Assembly: GCF_021352225.1 (NCBI RefSeq)
Contig: NZ_JAAUVI010000001.1
Location: 186,001-250,000 of the forward strand
Direction of reading: 5' to 3'
DNA from: Methylobacterium sp. C25
Lineage (GTDB): Bacteria > Pseudomonadota > Alphaproteobacteria > Rhizobiales > Beijerinckiaceae
DNA length: 64,000 nucleotides
The notes under the pieces were generated by a model. That model was not told the origin of the DNA. It did not search any database and saw only the letters and a program-made list of their open reading frames with translations. Shown here piece by piece: positions 1-6,269 of this stretch (its first letter is position 1; each line of letters opens with the position of its first letter). The position numbers were made by a program, and so were the translations under genes.

Positions 1-313
1 CGGCATTCCGAAGGCCGCGCTGGCCAAGCTCGGCAAGCCGTTCGAGCAGGTCGAAAACAACCTCACCCGCAGCCACCGCGGCTCGGGCCTCGGCCTCGCC
101 ATCGCTCGCTCGACGGCGGAGCTGCATGGGGGCGCCCTGCGCATCCGCTCGGATGTCGGCGTCGGCACCATCGTGATGGTGCGCCTGCCCGCCCCAACAC
201 CGGAGCGACTCGCCGCTCTGTCCCGGCCAAGTTCCGAGGTCACGGTCGATTCTCTGAGGCTCGTCTCGGGCGCCACGCAGAGGCCCGACGACAGGTCTGC
301 CGCAGCCGGCTGA
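1..313 (+). CDS. Sensor histidine kinase, C-terminal fragment
   Basis: The window opens inside this gene, read from base 2 to a TGA at 311-313 (about 103 residues). It shows the end of a HATPase_c domain: a KPFEQV segment, then the G2-box GSGLGLAIA, ELHGG and a closing GVGTIVMVRLP strand. A roughly 40-residue unconserved tail follows. The family autophosphorylates a histidine and passes phosphate to a response regulator. The sensor and dimerisation domains lie outside the window, so signal and partner are unknown. The spelling of the G2 region is typical of alphaproteobacterial PAS-containing kinases; that is an impression, not a search result. The histidine-kinase call itself is secure. Confidence 0.9.
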   Translation, partial: GIPKAALAKLGKPFEQVENNLTRSHRGSGLGLAIARSTAELHGGALRIRSDVGVGTIVMVRLPAPTPERLAALSRPSSEVTVDSLRLVSGATQRPDDRSAAAG

Positions 314-368
314 GCATCTTTAGAATTGCTCTAAGCTATCCATTTCATGCAGCCCGGCCATGCCGTCG

Positions 369-393
369 GGAACATTCGCTTTCGTCGCTCATT
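369..393 (+). promoter_or_regulatory. Possible EcfG-type promoter upstream of dps
   Basis: GGAAC at 369-373 is followed 16 bases later by CATT at 390-393. The alphaproteobacterial general-stress sigma factor EcfG is reported to use GGAAC-N16/17-CGTT, so this is a one-mismatch match about 80 bases before dps. Dps is a usual member of that regulon. The mismatch falls in the -10 element, so this is only a candidate. Confidence 0.3.
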
Positions 394-475
394 CATCGGG
401 CGTGAGGCGCCGCTCCCAGAGTGACGAGCGGATGCCTCGAAGCCATTCACGGCATACCCGAACGGAGAGCGTCCC

Positions 476-1009
476 ATGGCCAAGGCCAAGCCGAACCTGC
501 GCGTCGCCAGCGACCGCCTCAACACCCCGACCGATCTCGATCCAGCCGATACCAAGAAGATCGCCCAGGGCCTCACGATCCTGGCCTCGGATCTCCTGGC
601 CCTCTACATCAAGACCAAGAACTTCCACTGGCACATGAGCGGCCCGCATTTCCGGGATTACCACCTGCTCCTCGACGAGCAGGGCGAGCAGATCTTCGGC
701 ATCATCGACGATGTTGCCGAGCGCGCCCGTAAGATCGGCGGCACCACCCTGCGCTCGCTCGGCCAGGCCGAGAAGCTGAAGCGCGTGCCGGATAACGACG
801 CCGACTACGTCTCGCCGCTCGACATGCTCGCGGAGCTGCGCGACGACAACCGCAACCTCACCGCCAACATGCGCGAGCTGCACGAGGTCACGGACGAGGC
901 CAACGACGTCTCGACCACCAGCCTGCTCGAAGAGTGGATCGACCAGTCCGAGCGCCGCACCTGGTTCCTCTACGAGATCACCCGCGACGCCACGCAGGGC
1001 GGCCACTGA
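476..1009 (+). CDS. dps: Dps-family DNA-binding ferritin-like protein
   Basis: This 177-residue protein matches the Dps/ferritin-like family in length and layout. Dps proteins form 12-subunit shells that oxidise and store iron, and many bind DNA in stress or stationary phase. The ferroxidase signature is visible around residues 49-72: KTKNFHWHMSGPHF, then HLLLDEQ, giving the His, Asp and Glu ligands contributed across a dimer interface. The Lys-rich N-terminus (MAKAKPN) could aid DNA contact. The ATG at 476 is preceded by GGAGAG at 464-469. The gene stands alone between the kinase and a strong hairpin terminator, so it is probably monocistronic. A possible stress-sigma promoter lies upstream. 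Confidence 0.93.
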   Translation: MAKAKPNLRVASDRLNTPTDLDPADTKKIAQGLTILASDLLALYIKTKNFHWHMSGPHFRDYHLLLDEQGEQIFGIIDDVAERARKIGGTTLRSLGQAEKLKRVPDNDADYVSPLDMLAELRDDNRNLTANMRELHEVTDEANDVSTTSLLEEWIDQSERRTWFLYEITRDATQGGH

Positions 1010-1034
1010 GCTGCCCTCTCCTCACGGCAACAGG

Positions 1035-1067
1035 AAAAACCCCGCATCGCAGGATGCGGGGTTTTTT
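1035..1067. terminator. Intrinsic terminator shared by dps and the facing gene
   Basis: A perfect 9-bp stem, CCCCGCATC (1040-1048) with GATGCGGGG (1053-1061), closes a GCAG loop. It is flanked by A5 on the left and T6 on the right, so it can work in both directions, for dps (+) and for the minus-strand gene ending at 1092. Confidence 0.9.
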
Positions 1068-1091
1068 CGTGCTCCGAGGTGAAGCCGGCGG

Positions 1092-1289
1092 TTAGGCCGC
1101 TTCTTCGATCTCGTCCTCGCGCACGGCGCGCTCGGCGACGCCGGAGCGGATCCGGTAGGAGACCTCGCCGGAAGCATCCGCCGGCATCAACCGGACGATC
1201 TCGGCAATCTCGCCGAAGCCGGTCTTGTCGTTGGTGGGGGTCGGTCCGAGGCGCTTCACGCGCTGGCCGAGCTTGTACTTGTGGGACAT
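1092..1289 (-). CDS. Small conserved hypothetical protein (65 aa)
   Basis: This is a compact 65-residue protein beginning MSHKYKLGQRVKRLG and ending in an acidic tail (VREDEIEEAA). The pattern of a short lysine/arginine start, a central EIAEIVRLMPAD segment and a YRIRS..ERAVREDEI ending recurs in small uncharacterised proteins of Rhizobiales, as far as I recall. It has no signal peptide, membrane segment or catalytic motif. GAGGAGG lies just before the ATG (bases 1295-1301 read on the minus strand), which supports the start strongly. It is followed by the bidirectional terminator shared with dps and preceded by another small minus-strand gene, so the two may be co-transcribed. Function unknown. 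Confidence 0.75.
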   Translation of the reverse strand: MSHKYKLGQRVKRLGPTPTNDKTGFGEIAEIVRLMPADASGEVSYRIRSGVAERAVREDEIEEAA

Positions 1290-1324
1290 CGCGTCCTCCT
1301 CGTCTCGTGGGGTCCGCGCGGCGC

Positions 1325-1693
1325 TCAGCGCCGCAGCTTGATCTTGGCCTTGCGGGCCGCGTAGCGCGCGTCGCGCTCGGCCTTCTGGGCGGCCTGCACG
1401 GCGCGGGCGCGCTCGGCGGCGGCTTCGAGCTCGGCGGCCTTGCGGGCGATCTCGGCCTGGCGGGCGGCCTCGGCCTCGGCGGCCTTCCGCTCTTCCTCGG
1501 CGATGCGGGCGAGCTCGCGCTCCTCGGCGCGGGCAGCGCGGGCCTCGGCGATGGCCTTACGCTCGGCATTGCGAGCGATCACGGCCGGATCGTCGGCGCT
1601 CGGGCGCTGCCGGAAGCGCTCCACCATGGCCTGGCGGGCCTTCTGCTGCGCGGAGAGACGATCGTCGAGGGCGTTCTGGTTGATGAAGCTCAC
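1325..1693 (-). CDS. DUF6481-like coiled-coil protein (122 aa)
   Basis: The real start is a GTG at 1693: AAGGA lies six bases upstream on the minus strand, and the open frame further upstream lacks family features. The 122-residue protein begins with a short segment (MSFINQNALDDRL) containing QQKARQAMVERF. A long Ala/Glu/Arg-rich helix follows (residues about 40-115), almost certainly a coiled coil, ending in a very basic tail (AARKAKIKLRR). This matches the small DUF6481 proteins of alphaproteobacteria as I know them. No enzymatic function is visible. The charge pattern would allow nucleic-acid or protein scaffolding, but that is only inference. It sits between a cold-shock gene and the 65-residue gene, all on the minus strand. 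Confidence 0.75.
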   Translation of the reverse strand: MSFINQNALDDRLSAQQKARQAMVERFRQRPSADDPAVIARNAERKAIAEARAARAEERELARIAEEERKAAEAEAARQAEIARKAAELEAAAERARAVQAAQKAERDARYAARKAKIKLRR

Positions 1694-1751
1694 GTAGTGT
1701 CCTTGTTGCGGCCGCGGCCCCGATGGCCCGGCCTGGAAGGGGCAGGTTACG

Positions 1752-1786
1752 ACAAAAGAAGAAGCCGCCCCATCGGGAGCGGCTTC
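1752..1786 (-). terminator. Terminator of first cold-shock gene
   Basis: GAAGCCGC (1761-1768) pairs with GCGGCTTC (1779-1786). On the minus strand the hairpin is followed by a T-rich run (bases 1760 down to 1752). It lies 22 bases past the csp stop codon. Confidence 0.75.
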
Positions 1787-1808
1787 GTTAGCGGTTGCGG
1801 AGCAGGGC

Positions 1809-2018
1809 TCACGCGTTCTGGAGGCTACCGGCCGACTGCTTGCCCGAGCGGCGATCGGTCTCCATCTCGTAGGAGATCTTCTGGCCCTCGACGAGGTTGC
1901 GCATGCCGGCGCGCTCGACGGCGGAGATGTGCACGAAGACGTCCTTCGAGCCGTCATCCGGCTGGATGAAGCCAAAACCCTTCGTTTCGTTGAACCACTT
2001 GACGGTGCCGGTGCTCAT
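1809..2018 (-). CDS. CspA-family cold-shock protein, copy 1
   Basis: This is a 69-residue single cold-shock domain. RNP1-like KGFGFI lies near residues 13-18 and RNP2-like DVFVHISA near 26-33, after the invariant GTVKWFN. Cold-shock proteins bind single-stranded RNA and DNA and act as RNA chaperones in cold or stationary phase. The ATG at 2016-2018 follows AAGGAC with a four-base gap. The protein differs from the second copy (3539-3748) mostly in the C-terminal third ([20 protein letters not shown] here). Both genes have own terminators and matching structured leaders, which suggests post-transcriptional control in common. The general gene symbol is uncertain because alphaproteobacteria carry several paralogues. 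Confidence 0.95.
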   Translation of the reverse strand: MSTGTVKWFNETKGFGFIQPDDGSKDVFVHISAVERAGMRNLVEGQKISYEMETDRRSGKQSAGSLQNA

Positions 2019-2163
2019 AGTCGTCCTTGTCGCTTCGCAGGAAATCATGCGCAGTCGTTCGACCATCGTGAGACGGCGAACGGTTCGATAACCGATAGAA
2101 GACGAGAAATTCCGAACCGCCCTGCGAAGGCGTATACGGCCCAAATTCCGGGCTTAGATCGAT
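2019..2163 (-). promoter_or_regulatory. Structured 5' leader of csp copy 1
   Basis: Read on the minus strand, CTTCGCAGG (2129 to 2121) can pair perfectly over 9 bp with CCTGCGAAG (2041 to 2033), closing a domain of about 79 bases just upstream of the AAGGAC ribosome site (2028 to 2023). The same elements, with the same spacing, precede the second csp gene. Flanking blocks are also shared: plus-strand AGATCGAT at 2156-2163 and GATAACCGATAG at 2087-2098. The likely role is a cold-responsive untranslated region, as known for E. coli cspA; that is inference. Confidence 0.6.
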
Positions 2164-2394
2164 AACGGGTAAGTAGACCCTCGCGCTCCTCTCGGCAAGA
2201 GCAGCGCAGAAATTGCACGAAAACCGCGCCGGAATTTGTCGGCACATCGTCGTGCCGGACGTGTTATTGATAGGCACCCTCTGCGCAATCCGGTGCCTTG
2301 GGCAATGCCGGAGCCGTCCGTATCCGGACCACGACTCTCCGTTCCAATCTGCCGCCCGTTTCCGGGCCGGCGCACGACGCTCAGAGGATAGATC
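2164..2394. other. Divergent intergenic region
   Basis: This lies between the csp leader and the small plus-strand gene at 2395. The only structure I see is a 6-bp inverted repeat, CGGCAC (2240-2245) and GTGCCG (2252-2257). Promoters for both flanking genes should lie here, but no clear -35/-10 pair is visible. Confidence 0.35.
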
Positions 2395-2610
2395 ATGGCG
2401 CATAACAGCACGAGCGGACGCACGCCCGGCCTCTCGATGGCCGAGTTCAACGCCCGCGCCAAGAAAATCGCCGCGTCCACCGGCGACATCGAGAAGGGCG
2501 ATGCGCGCCGCTCGCCGCCCGCCCGCTTCCGCCGCGACAAGGCTCCCCCGAGGCCCGAGGCCTCCGAAACGACGGAGACGACCGAGGCCACCGAATCCAC
2601 CGAAGGCTGA
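2395..2610 (+). CDS. Small hydrophilic hypothetical protein (71 aa)
   Basis: This 71-residue protein has a short ordered-looking start (PGLSMAEFNARAKKIAAS). A basic Pro/Arg stretch follows, then a repetitive acidic tail of Glu/Thr repeats (TTETTEATESTEG). No known domain is recognised. AGAGGA precedes the ATG by seven bases, and an intrinsic terminator follows directly after the stop, so it looks like a real, independently transcribed gene. Low-complexity tails of this kind are usually disordered. It could be a stress-related small protein, judging only from its position among dps and csp genes. Function unknown. Confidence 0.6.
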   Translation: MAHNSTSGRTPGLSMAEFNARAKKIAASTGDIEKGDARRSPPARFRRDKAPPRPEASETTETTEATESTEG

Positions 2611-2617
2611 CGCCCAT

Positions 2618-2650
2618 GCCCTCTCCGCTTCCCGGGGAGGGCCCTTTTTT
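2618..2650 (+). terminator. Intrinsic terminator
   Basis: GCCCTCTCC (2618-2626) pairs with GGGGAGGGC (2634-2642), with one T-G wobble, and is followed by T6 at 2645-2650. It ends the small gene at 2395-2610. Confidence 0.85.
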
Positions 2651-2682
2651 GGCGCGCAAACCCCTTGCGAGCCACGCGCCCC

Positions 2683-2700
2683 CGGTAGTGTCGTCTACCG
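2683..2700. promoter_or_regulatory. Inverted repeat upstream of DUF6894 pair
   Basis: CGGTAG (2683-2688) and CTACCG (2695-2700) form a 6-bp inverted repeat with a 6-base spacer, about 90 bases before the first DUF6894 start. It could be an operator half-site pair or a small hairpin. Confidence 0.3.
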
Positions 2701-2792
2701 TACAGTGCTAGCCTCCCCGCACTCGCGGTTCGATCCTTCGGCATCCCGCGAATGTGAGCACGGTGCTCCTGCCCACGCGAGCGGAGCACGTT

Positions 2793-3059
2793 ATGGCTCG
2801 CTACTTCTTCAATGTGTACGACGGCTACACGGCGCGAGACGCCGAGGGCACGGAGCTGCCCGACCTGAAGTCGGCCCAGATGGAAGCGATCCGCCGTTCC
2901 GGTGAGTACATCGAACGCGAGTCGACCCGGCTGAAGCTCGGCGAAGATTGGACGATGGAGGTCACCGATCGCGACGGCCTCATCCTGTTCCGGCTCGCCT
3001 TCTCGGTCGTCGACTCGGCGGCCACGCTGGACGGCGACCTGGAACCAAATCTCGATTGA
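2793..3059 (+). CDS. DUF6894-like protein, copy A (88 aa)
   Basis: The start is placed at the ATG at 2793, after GGAG at 2782-2785. The in-frame extension to 2754 lacks family character. The product begins MARYFFNVYDGYTARDAEGTE. This opening, with an aromatic YFF, a D.EG.EL turn and SAQMEAIR, is typical of the small DUF6894 proteins that are abundant in Methylobacterium and Bradyrhizobium. The second half contains a V.D.DG..LF...F strand pattern. No catalytic residues are known for the family and its role is not established. A paralogue starts 39 bases downstream in the same direction, so the pair is probably one transcription unit. Confidence 0.75.
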   Translation: MARYFFNVYDGYTARDAEGTELPDLKSAQMEAIRRSGEYIERESTRLKLGEDWTMEVTDRDGLILFRLAFSVVDSAATLDGDLEPNLD

Positions 3060-3098
3060 AATGTATGGTTTCGTACAGATCGAACCTGGAACGCACTC

Positions 3099-3335
3099 GT
3101 GGCCCGCTACTTCTTTGACGTCCACAACAATGGCGACTCTGACTGGGATGAAGCGGGCACCGAATGCGCCGATCGGTCCGAGATCGAGAAGGCCGCAAAG
3201 TCGCGCATGAAGGCTTTCGCCGCGCGGTGCGCCAAACAGGCTGCGCCGGTCACGCTCGCGGTATTGGCGGCCGATGGTGGGGTCGTTCTCACGGCATACG
3301 GCGTTGGCGAAGGGCTGCACCTGTTCTGGCGCTAA
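3099..3335 (+). CDS. DUF6894-like protein, copy B (78 aa)
   Basis: This is the second, more divergent member of the tandem pair. It begins at a GTG (3099), since MARYFFDVHNNG matches the start of copy A exactly where expected. It keeps the YFF opening, the DEAGTE turn and a middle helix (SEIEKAAKSRMKAFAA), then departs from copy A in the last 30 residues (LAADGGVVLTAYGVGEGLHLFWR). The ribosome site is weak (GGA at 3088-3090), consistent with translation following copy A. The pair may come from an old tandem duplication. A hairpin at 3462-3487 lies beyond the gene. Function unknown. Confidence 0.65.
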   Translation: MARYFFDVHNNGDSDWDEAGTECADRSEIEKAAKSRMKAFAARCAKQAAPVTLAVLAADGGVVLTAYGVGEGLHLFWR

Positions 3336-3458
3336 GCGCCCGTCGCCGGCGCTTTCTGCATTCCGATCGCCCTCGGCGCCCCGTCGAACCGCGCCTCCGC
3401 GGTCTCATCGCGTCCAGGGCCTCGCAGGAGGGCACCGGAGATACCACGACGCGACACG

Positions 3459-3488
3459 AAAAAAGCCGCTCCCGAAGGAGCGGCTTTC
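3459..3488 (-). terminator. Terminator of second cold-shock gene
   Basis: AAAGCCGCTCC (3462-3472) pairs perfectly with GGAGCGGCTTT (3477-3487). On the minus strand the loop reads UUCG and the stem is followed by a run of T. It lies 50 bases past the csp copy 2 stop and may also stop plus-strand transcripts of the DUF6894 pair. Confidence 0.88.
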
Positions 3489-3538
3489 TCGTCGTATAGG
3501 CCCGGCCCCGAGGAGCCTGGCGAAAGCGGTGTCGAGGC

Positions 3539-3748
3539 TCAGGCAGCCTGGAGCTGGCTTGCGGCCTTCTTGCCGGAGCGCTTGTCGGTCTCGAGCTCGA
3601 AGGAGATCTTCTGGCCCTCGATCAGGTTGCGCATGCCAGCGCGCTCGACGGCGGAGATGTGCACGAACACGTCCTGGCCGCCATCATCCGGCTGGATGAA
3701 GCCGAAACCCTTGGTTTCGTTGAACCACTTTACAGTGCCGGTCGCCAT
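3539..3748 (-). CDS. CspA-family cold-shock protein, copy 2
   Basis: This is a 69-residue cold-shock-domain protein closely similar to copy 1. It shares [37 protein letters not shown] and EGQKIS, and differs in the tail ([20 protein letters not shown]). The RNP1 and RNP2 nucleic-acid-binding motifs are intact. The ATG at 3746-3748 follows AAGGAC with a four-base gap, just as in copy 1. The gene has its own UUCG-loop terminator and a leader with the same 9-bp long-range helix. The expected role is RNA chaperoning during cold shock or slow growth. The two copies lie about 1.5 kb apart in the same orientation, so local duplication followed by insertion of the DUF6894 genes is possible. Confidence 0.95.
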   Translation of the reverse strand: MATGTVKWFNETKGFGFIQPDDGGQDVFVHISAVERAGMRNLIEGQKISFELETDKRSGKKAASQLQAA

Positions 3749-3889
3749 GTCAGTCCTTGGTCTTCGCAGGCTTCTCGAGTGGAGAGCACTCCGCGCGGAC
3801 GCGAAGGGCCGGAGATACCGATAGGGGTGGAAACGACGGGGTCGCCCTGCGAAGGAGTCACGACCCGGAAAGTCCGGCCACAGATCGAT
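3749..3889 (-). promoter_or_regulatory. Structured 5' leader of csp copy 2
   Basis: On the minus strand CTTCGCAGG (3854 to 3846) can pair over 9 bp with CCTGCGAAG (3770 to 3762), leaving a 75-base loop just upstream of AAGGAC (3758 to 3753). Shared blocks with the first leader are plus-strand AGATCGAT (3882-3889), CGCCCTGCGAAGG (3843-3855) and GATACCGATAG (3814-3824). The two leaders keep these in the same order and nearly the same spacing while the intervening bases differ. That is the pattern expected of a selected RNA structure. Confidence 0.6.
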
Positions 3890-4091
3890 CGAAGGGAGAT
3901 GGGGCCGCAGGTCGGGATGGCAAGGCAGGCGACCGCTCCGACCTCAGATCCACGTATGTGGGACGTCGAAGCAAAGGGGAGGCTTCGGTGCCCGGAAGCG
4001 GTTGTCTCGCCATGCACCCCTCGCAGCGCCGAGCCAACGAGACTTTCGACCTGTGGCTGCGATCAGCCAGGGGTTTCGAGGCGCCGCGTCG
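3890..4091. other. Intergenic region between csp copy 2 and motB
   Basis: This is about 200 bases with no convincing gene. Its left part should hold the promoter of csp copy 2 (read leftwards), and its right part the end of the motAB transcript. I see no strong terminator for motB. Confidence 0.4.
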
Positions 4092-4958
4092 TCAGCGAAG
4101 AAAGTTCGCGGGCACCGGCGAGCGCGCATTGAGCAGGGTGATCGTCACCCGTCGGTTCGGCGCGATGTAGGGATTGTCGGGGAAAACCGGCTCGGTGTCG
4201 CCGCGTCCCACCACGGAAGCGAAGTTGTCGTTGGGAACCCCGGCCCCCGACAGGATCTCGCGCACGGAGAGCGCACGCCCGGCGGTGAGGTTCCAGGGTT
4301 CGCCGGCATTCGACGAGCCCGGGCGCGCGGCGGCCGTGTAGCCGGTGATCGACAGGCGGTTGGGCAGCCGGCGCAGTGCGGGCGCGAGCGCCTCCAGCAC
4401 GCGACGCGTGCGGTCGTAGGGGTCGACAGAGCCTTCGCGGAACATGGAGCGGCCGTCCTGGTCCACGAGGGACACGTTCACGCCCTCCTTGGTCGTCTCG
4501 AAGACGATGTTGCGCGACAGCTCGGCATATTCGGGCATCTTCTGAAGCGCCTGACGGAGGCTTGCTACGGCGCTGAAGTCGGCCTCCTCGCTGGCGGCTG
4601 AGCGGCTGGCATCGAGGTCGCGGGCACGGTCGGGACTGGTGGAGGACGCTCCCGGCTTCCGCTCGGCAGAACCCGTCTCAGCTTCGCTGGGCGTCGCCGG
4701 CTTGTTGCCTGAACTGTCCAGGGCTCTGCCGTGCAGAATTCCGCCAGCACCACTGTTTGACGGGCTCAAAGCCGCCGGCGCGAAGTATTCCGCCAGACCG
4801 ATCTTCTGCTCCTGCGTCGTCATGCTGATCAGCCACATCAGCAGAAAGAACGCCATCATGGCGGTCACGAAGTCCGCATAGGCGATCTTCCAGGCCCCGC
4901 CATGGTGTGCGTGACCGTGCTTCTTGACCTTCTTGACGATGATCGGCTGGATGGCCAC
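4092..4958 (-). CDS. motB: Flagellar stator protein MotB
   Basis: The 288-residue protein has the MotB plan. A basic cytoplasmic N-terminus (VKKVKKHGHAHHGG) is followed by one transmembrane helix (about 24-44) carrying the proton-binding Asp29 in KIAYADFVTAMMAFF. A long low-complexity periplasmic linker (about 55-130) comes next, then an OmpA/Pal-type peptidoglycan-binding domain (about 150-285; SITGYTAA, NLTAGRALSVREIL, GRGDTEPV, NRRVTITL). With MotA it forms the proton-driven stator that turns the flagellum. It lies 136 bases downstream of motA on the same strand, so they form an operon. The linker region is Ser/Gly/Ala-rich and variable, as is common. No other flagellar genes are in the window. 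Confidence 0.93.
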   Translation of the reverse strand: MAIQPIIVKKVKKHGHAHHGGAWKIAYADFVTAMMAFFLLMWLISMTTQEQKIGLAEYFAPAALSPSNSGAGGILHGRALDSSGNKPATPSEAETGSAERKPGASSTSPDRARDLDASRSAASEEADFSAVASLRQALQKMPEYAELSRNIVFETTKEGVNVSLVDQDGRSMFREGSVDPYDRTRRVLEALAPALRRLPNRLSITGYTAAARPGSSNAGEPWNLTAGRALSVREILSGAGVPNDNFASVVGRGDTEPVFPDNPYIAPNRRVTITLLNARSPVPANFLR

Positions 4959-5094
4959 GGCCGTCGAGTCCCTGTTGGAGATCGGGTCGGATCTCGTGCG
5001 ATTTCCGCCGAATTGGTTGGCGGTTCGGCGATCAGAAAGCCCGCAACATCAAAAGTTTGGGGCGTTTTCGGTGGTCCGGGGATCACCGAGCGCG

Positions 5095-5952
5095 TTAGGC
5101 CGGCAGGGCGGCGGTTGCCTCTTCCACCTCGCTGAATGTCGGGCGCACGTCGCTCATCAGAGCCTTGCGAGCAAATTCGATGGCCATCACCGGCGGCTGG
5201 CCGCCGATATGGGCAAGCAGCCCCACTTTGAGTGAAATGTAGTATTTGGACTCGGCCTCGAAGAGGCTTCTGAGCGACTGCGCCATGGGCCCGAAGAAGC
5301 CATAGGCGATGAAGACGCCGAAGAAGGTGCCGACGAGCGCGCCACCGATCAGATGTCCCAGCACCTCCGGCGGCTCCTTGATCGCGCCCATCGTCTTGAT
5401 CACGCCGAGCACGGCGGCGACGATGCCGAGTGCCGGTGTTCCGTCGGCGAGCGACTGCATGGCCGACACGACACGCTCCCGCTCCTGGTGGTGCGTCTCG
5501 AGTTCCTCATCCATGAGAGCCTCGATCTCGTAGGCGTTGTTCGCGCCAAGCGTCACCATGCGCATGTAGTCGCAGACGAACTCGACCGCGTGGTGGTTCG
5601 CTGCAAAGGTCGGGAAGGCGTTGAACAGCGTCGACTCGCCTGGATTTTCGATGTGCGGCTCGAGCGCCATCAAACCTTTTTGTTTGACAAGCTTGAACAA
5701 CGAATACTGCATTCCCAGTAGTTCGACATAGGATTGCTGATTGTATTTGGGGCCCTTCACCAGCGTGCCCAACATGGAGGGCACGGCCTTGAGCACCGGC
5801 CCGATGTTGCCGATGACGAAGGCACCGATCGCCGAACCGAGGATGATGACGAACTCGTAGGGCTGCCAGAGGACTTCCAGATGGCCGCCCATCTGTGAGT
5901 AGCTGCCGAAGACACAGCCGAAAACGATCAGTATGCCGACAATCAGCCGCAT
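5095..5952 (-). CDS. motA: Flagellar stator protein MotA
   Basis: The start is the ATG at 5950-5952 (MRLIVGILIVFG), the usual MotA beginning; the 13-residue upstream extension is not family-like. The 285-residue product has four membrane helices (about 2-20, 30-50, 170-190, 200-222) and a large cytoplasmic loop containing charged residues that contact the rotor. The conserved prolines sit in DGTPALGIVAAVLG and GFFGPMAQSL. It pairs with MotB immediately downstream to form the proton channel of the flagellar motor. GGGA lies upstream on the minus strand. The promoter must lie within the 317-base gap up to the next gene. Confidence 0.94.
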   Translation of the reverse strand: MRLIVGILIVFGCVFGSYSQMGGHLEVLWQPYEFVIILGSAIGAFVIGNIGPVLKAVPSMLGTLVKGPKYNQQSYVELLGMQYSLFKLVKQKGLMALEPHIENPGESTLFNAFPTFAANHHAVEFVCDYMRMVTLGANNAYEIEALMDEELETHHQERERVVSAMQSLADGTPALGIVAAVLGVIKTMGAIKEPPEVLGHLIGGALVGTFFGVFIAYGFFGPMAQSLRSLFEAESKYYISLKVGLLAHIGGQPPVMAIEFARKALMSDVRPTFSEVEEATAALPA

Positions 5953-6269
5953 AATTTGCCATCCCTGCGCCGCGGCAGATCCAGCCCGCACGAAGCTCCC
6001 AACGATCCGAGAAATCGCCGGTCTTGGTTAATGGCGGGTTTAGAGCGGTGTAGGGAGCGCAGCGACGTCCGCCGCCATGTGTTGATGCTCAGAAGCGGAC
6101 CGACCGAGATCCACTCATGGCGGACCTCGCGAAACGGCAGCAAGCTTAGGATTTTAGCGTGAGACCGGTTGGCGCTTCGGGATAACGCCAGCATATCGCT
6201 GCCAGCTGTCCATCGAGCTGAGCGGACCACATCGAAACAGCAACAAGCATGGGGTGTGGTGCAAATCCC
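5953..6269. other. Intergenic region upstream of motA
   Basis: This 317-base gap separates the end of the acyltransferase gene (6270) from motA, both on the minus strand. The region around 6130-6260 is more AT-rich than its surroundings and may hold the motA promoter. I found no clear promoter boxes, terminator or open frame. Confidence 0.4.

Noticed and set aside
2729..2760. Sequence GGTTCGATCC resembling a tRNA T-loop
   Set aside because: The flanks cannot form the 5-bp T stem, and no matching acceptor, anticodon or D arms are present. No other tRNA-like GGTTCRANYCC was found on either strand.
2154..3320. 388-residue minus-strand open frame across the small-gene region
   Set aside because: It runs antisense through a terminator, a promoter region and both DUF6894 genes, and shows no domain pattern.
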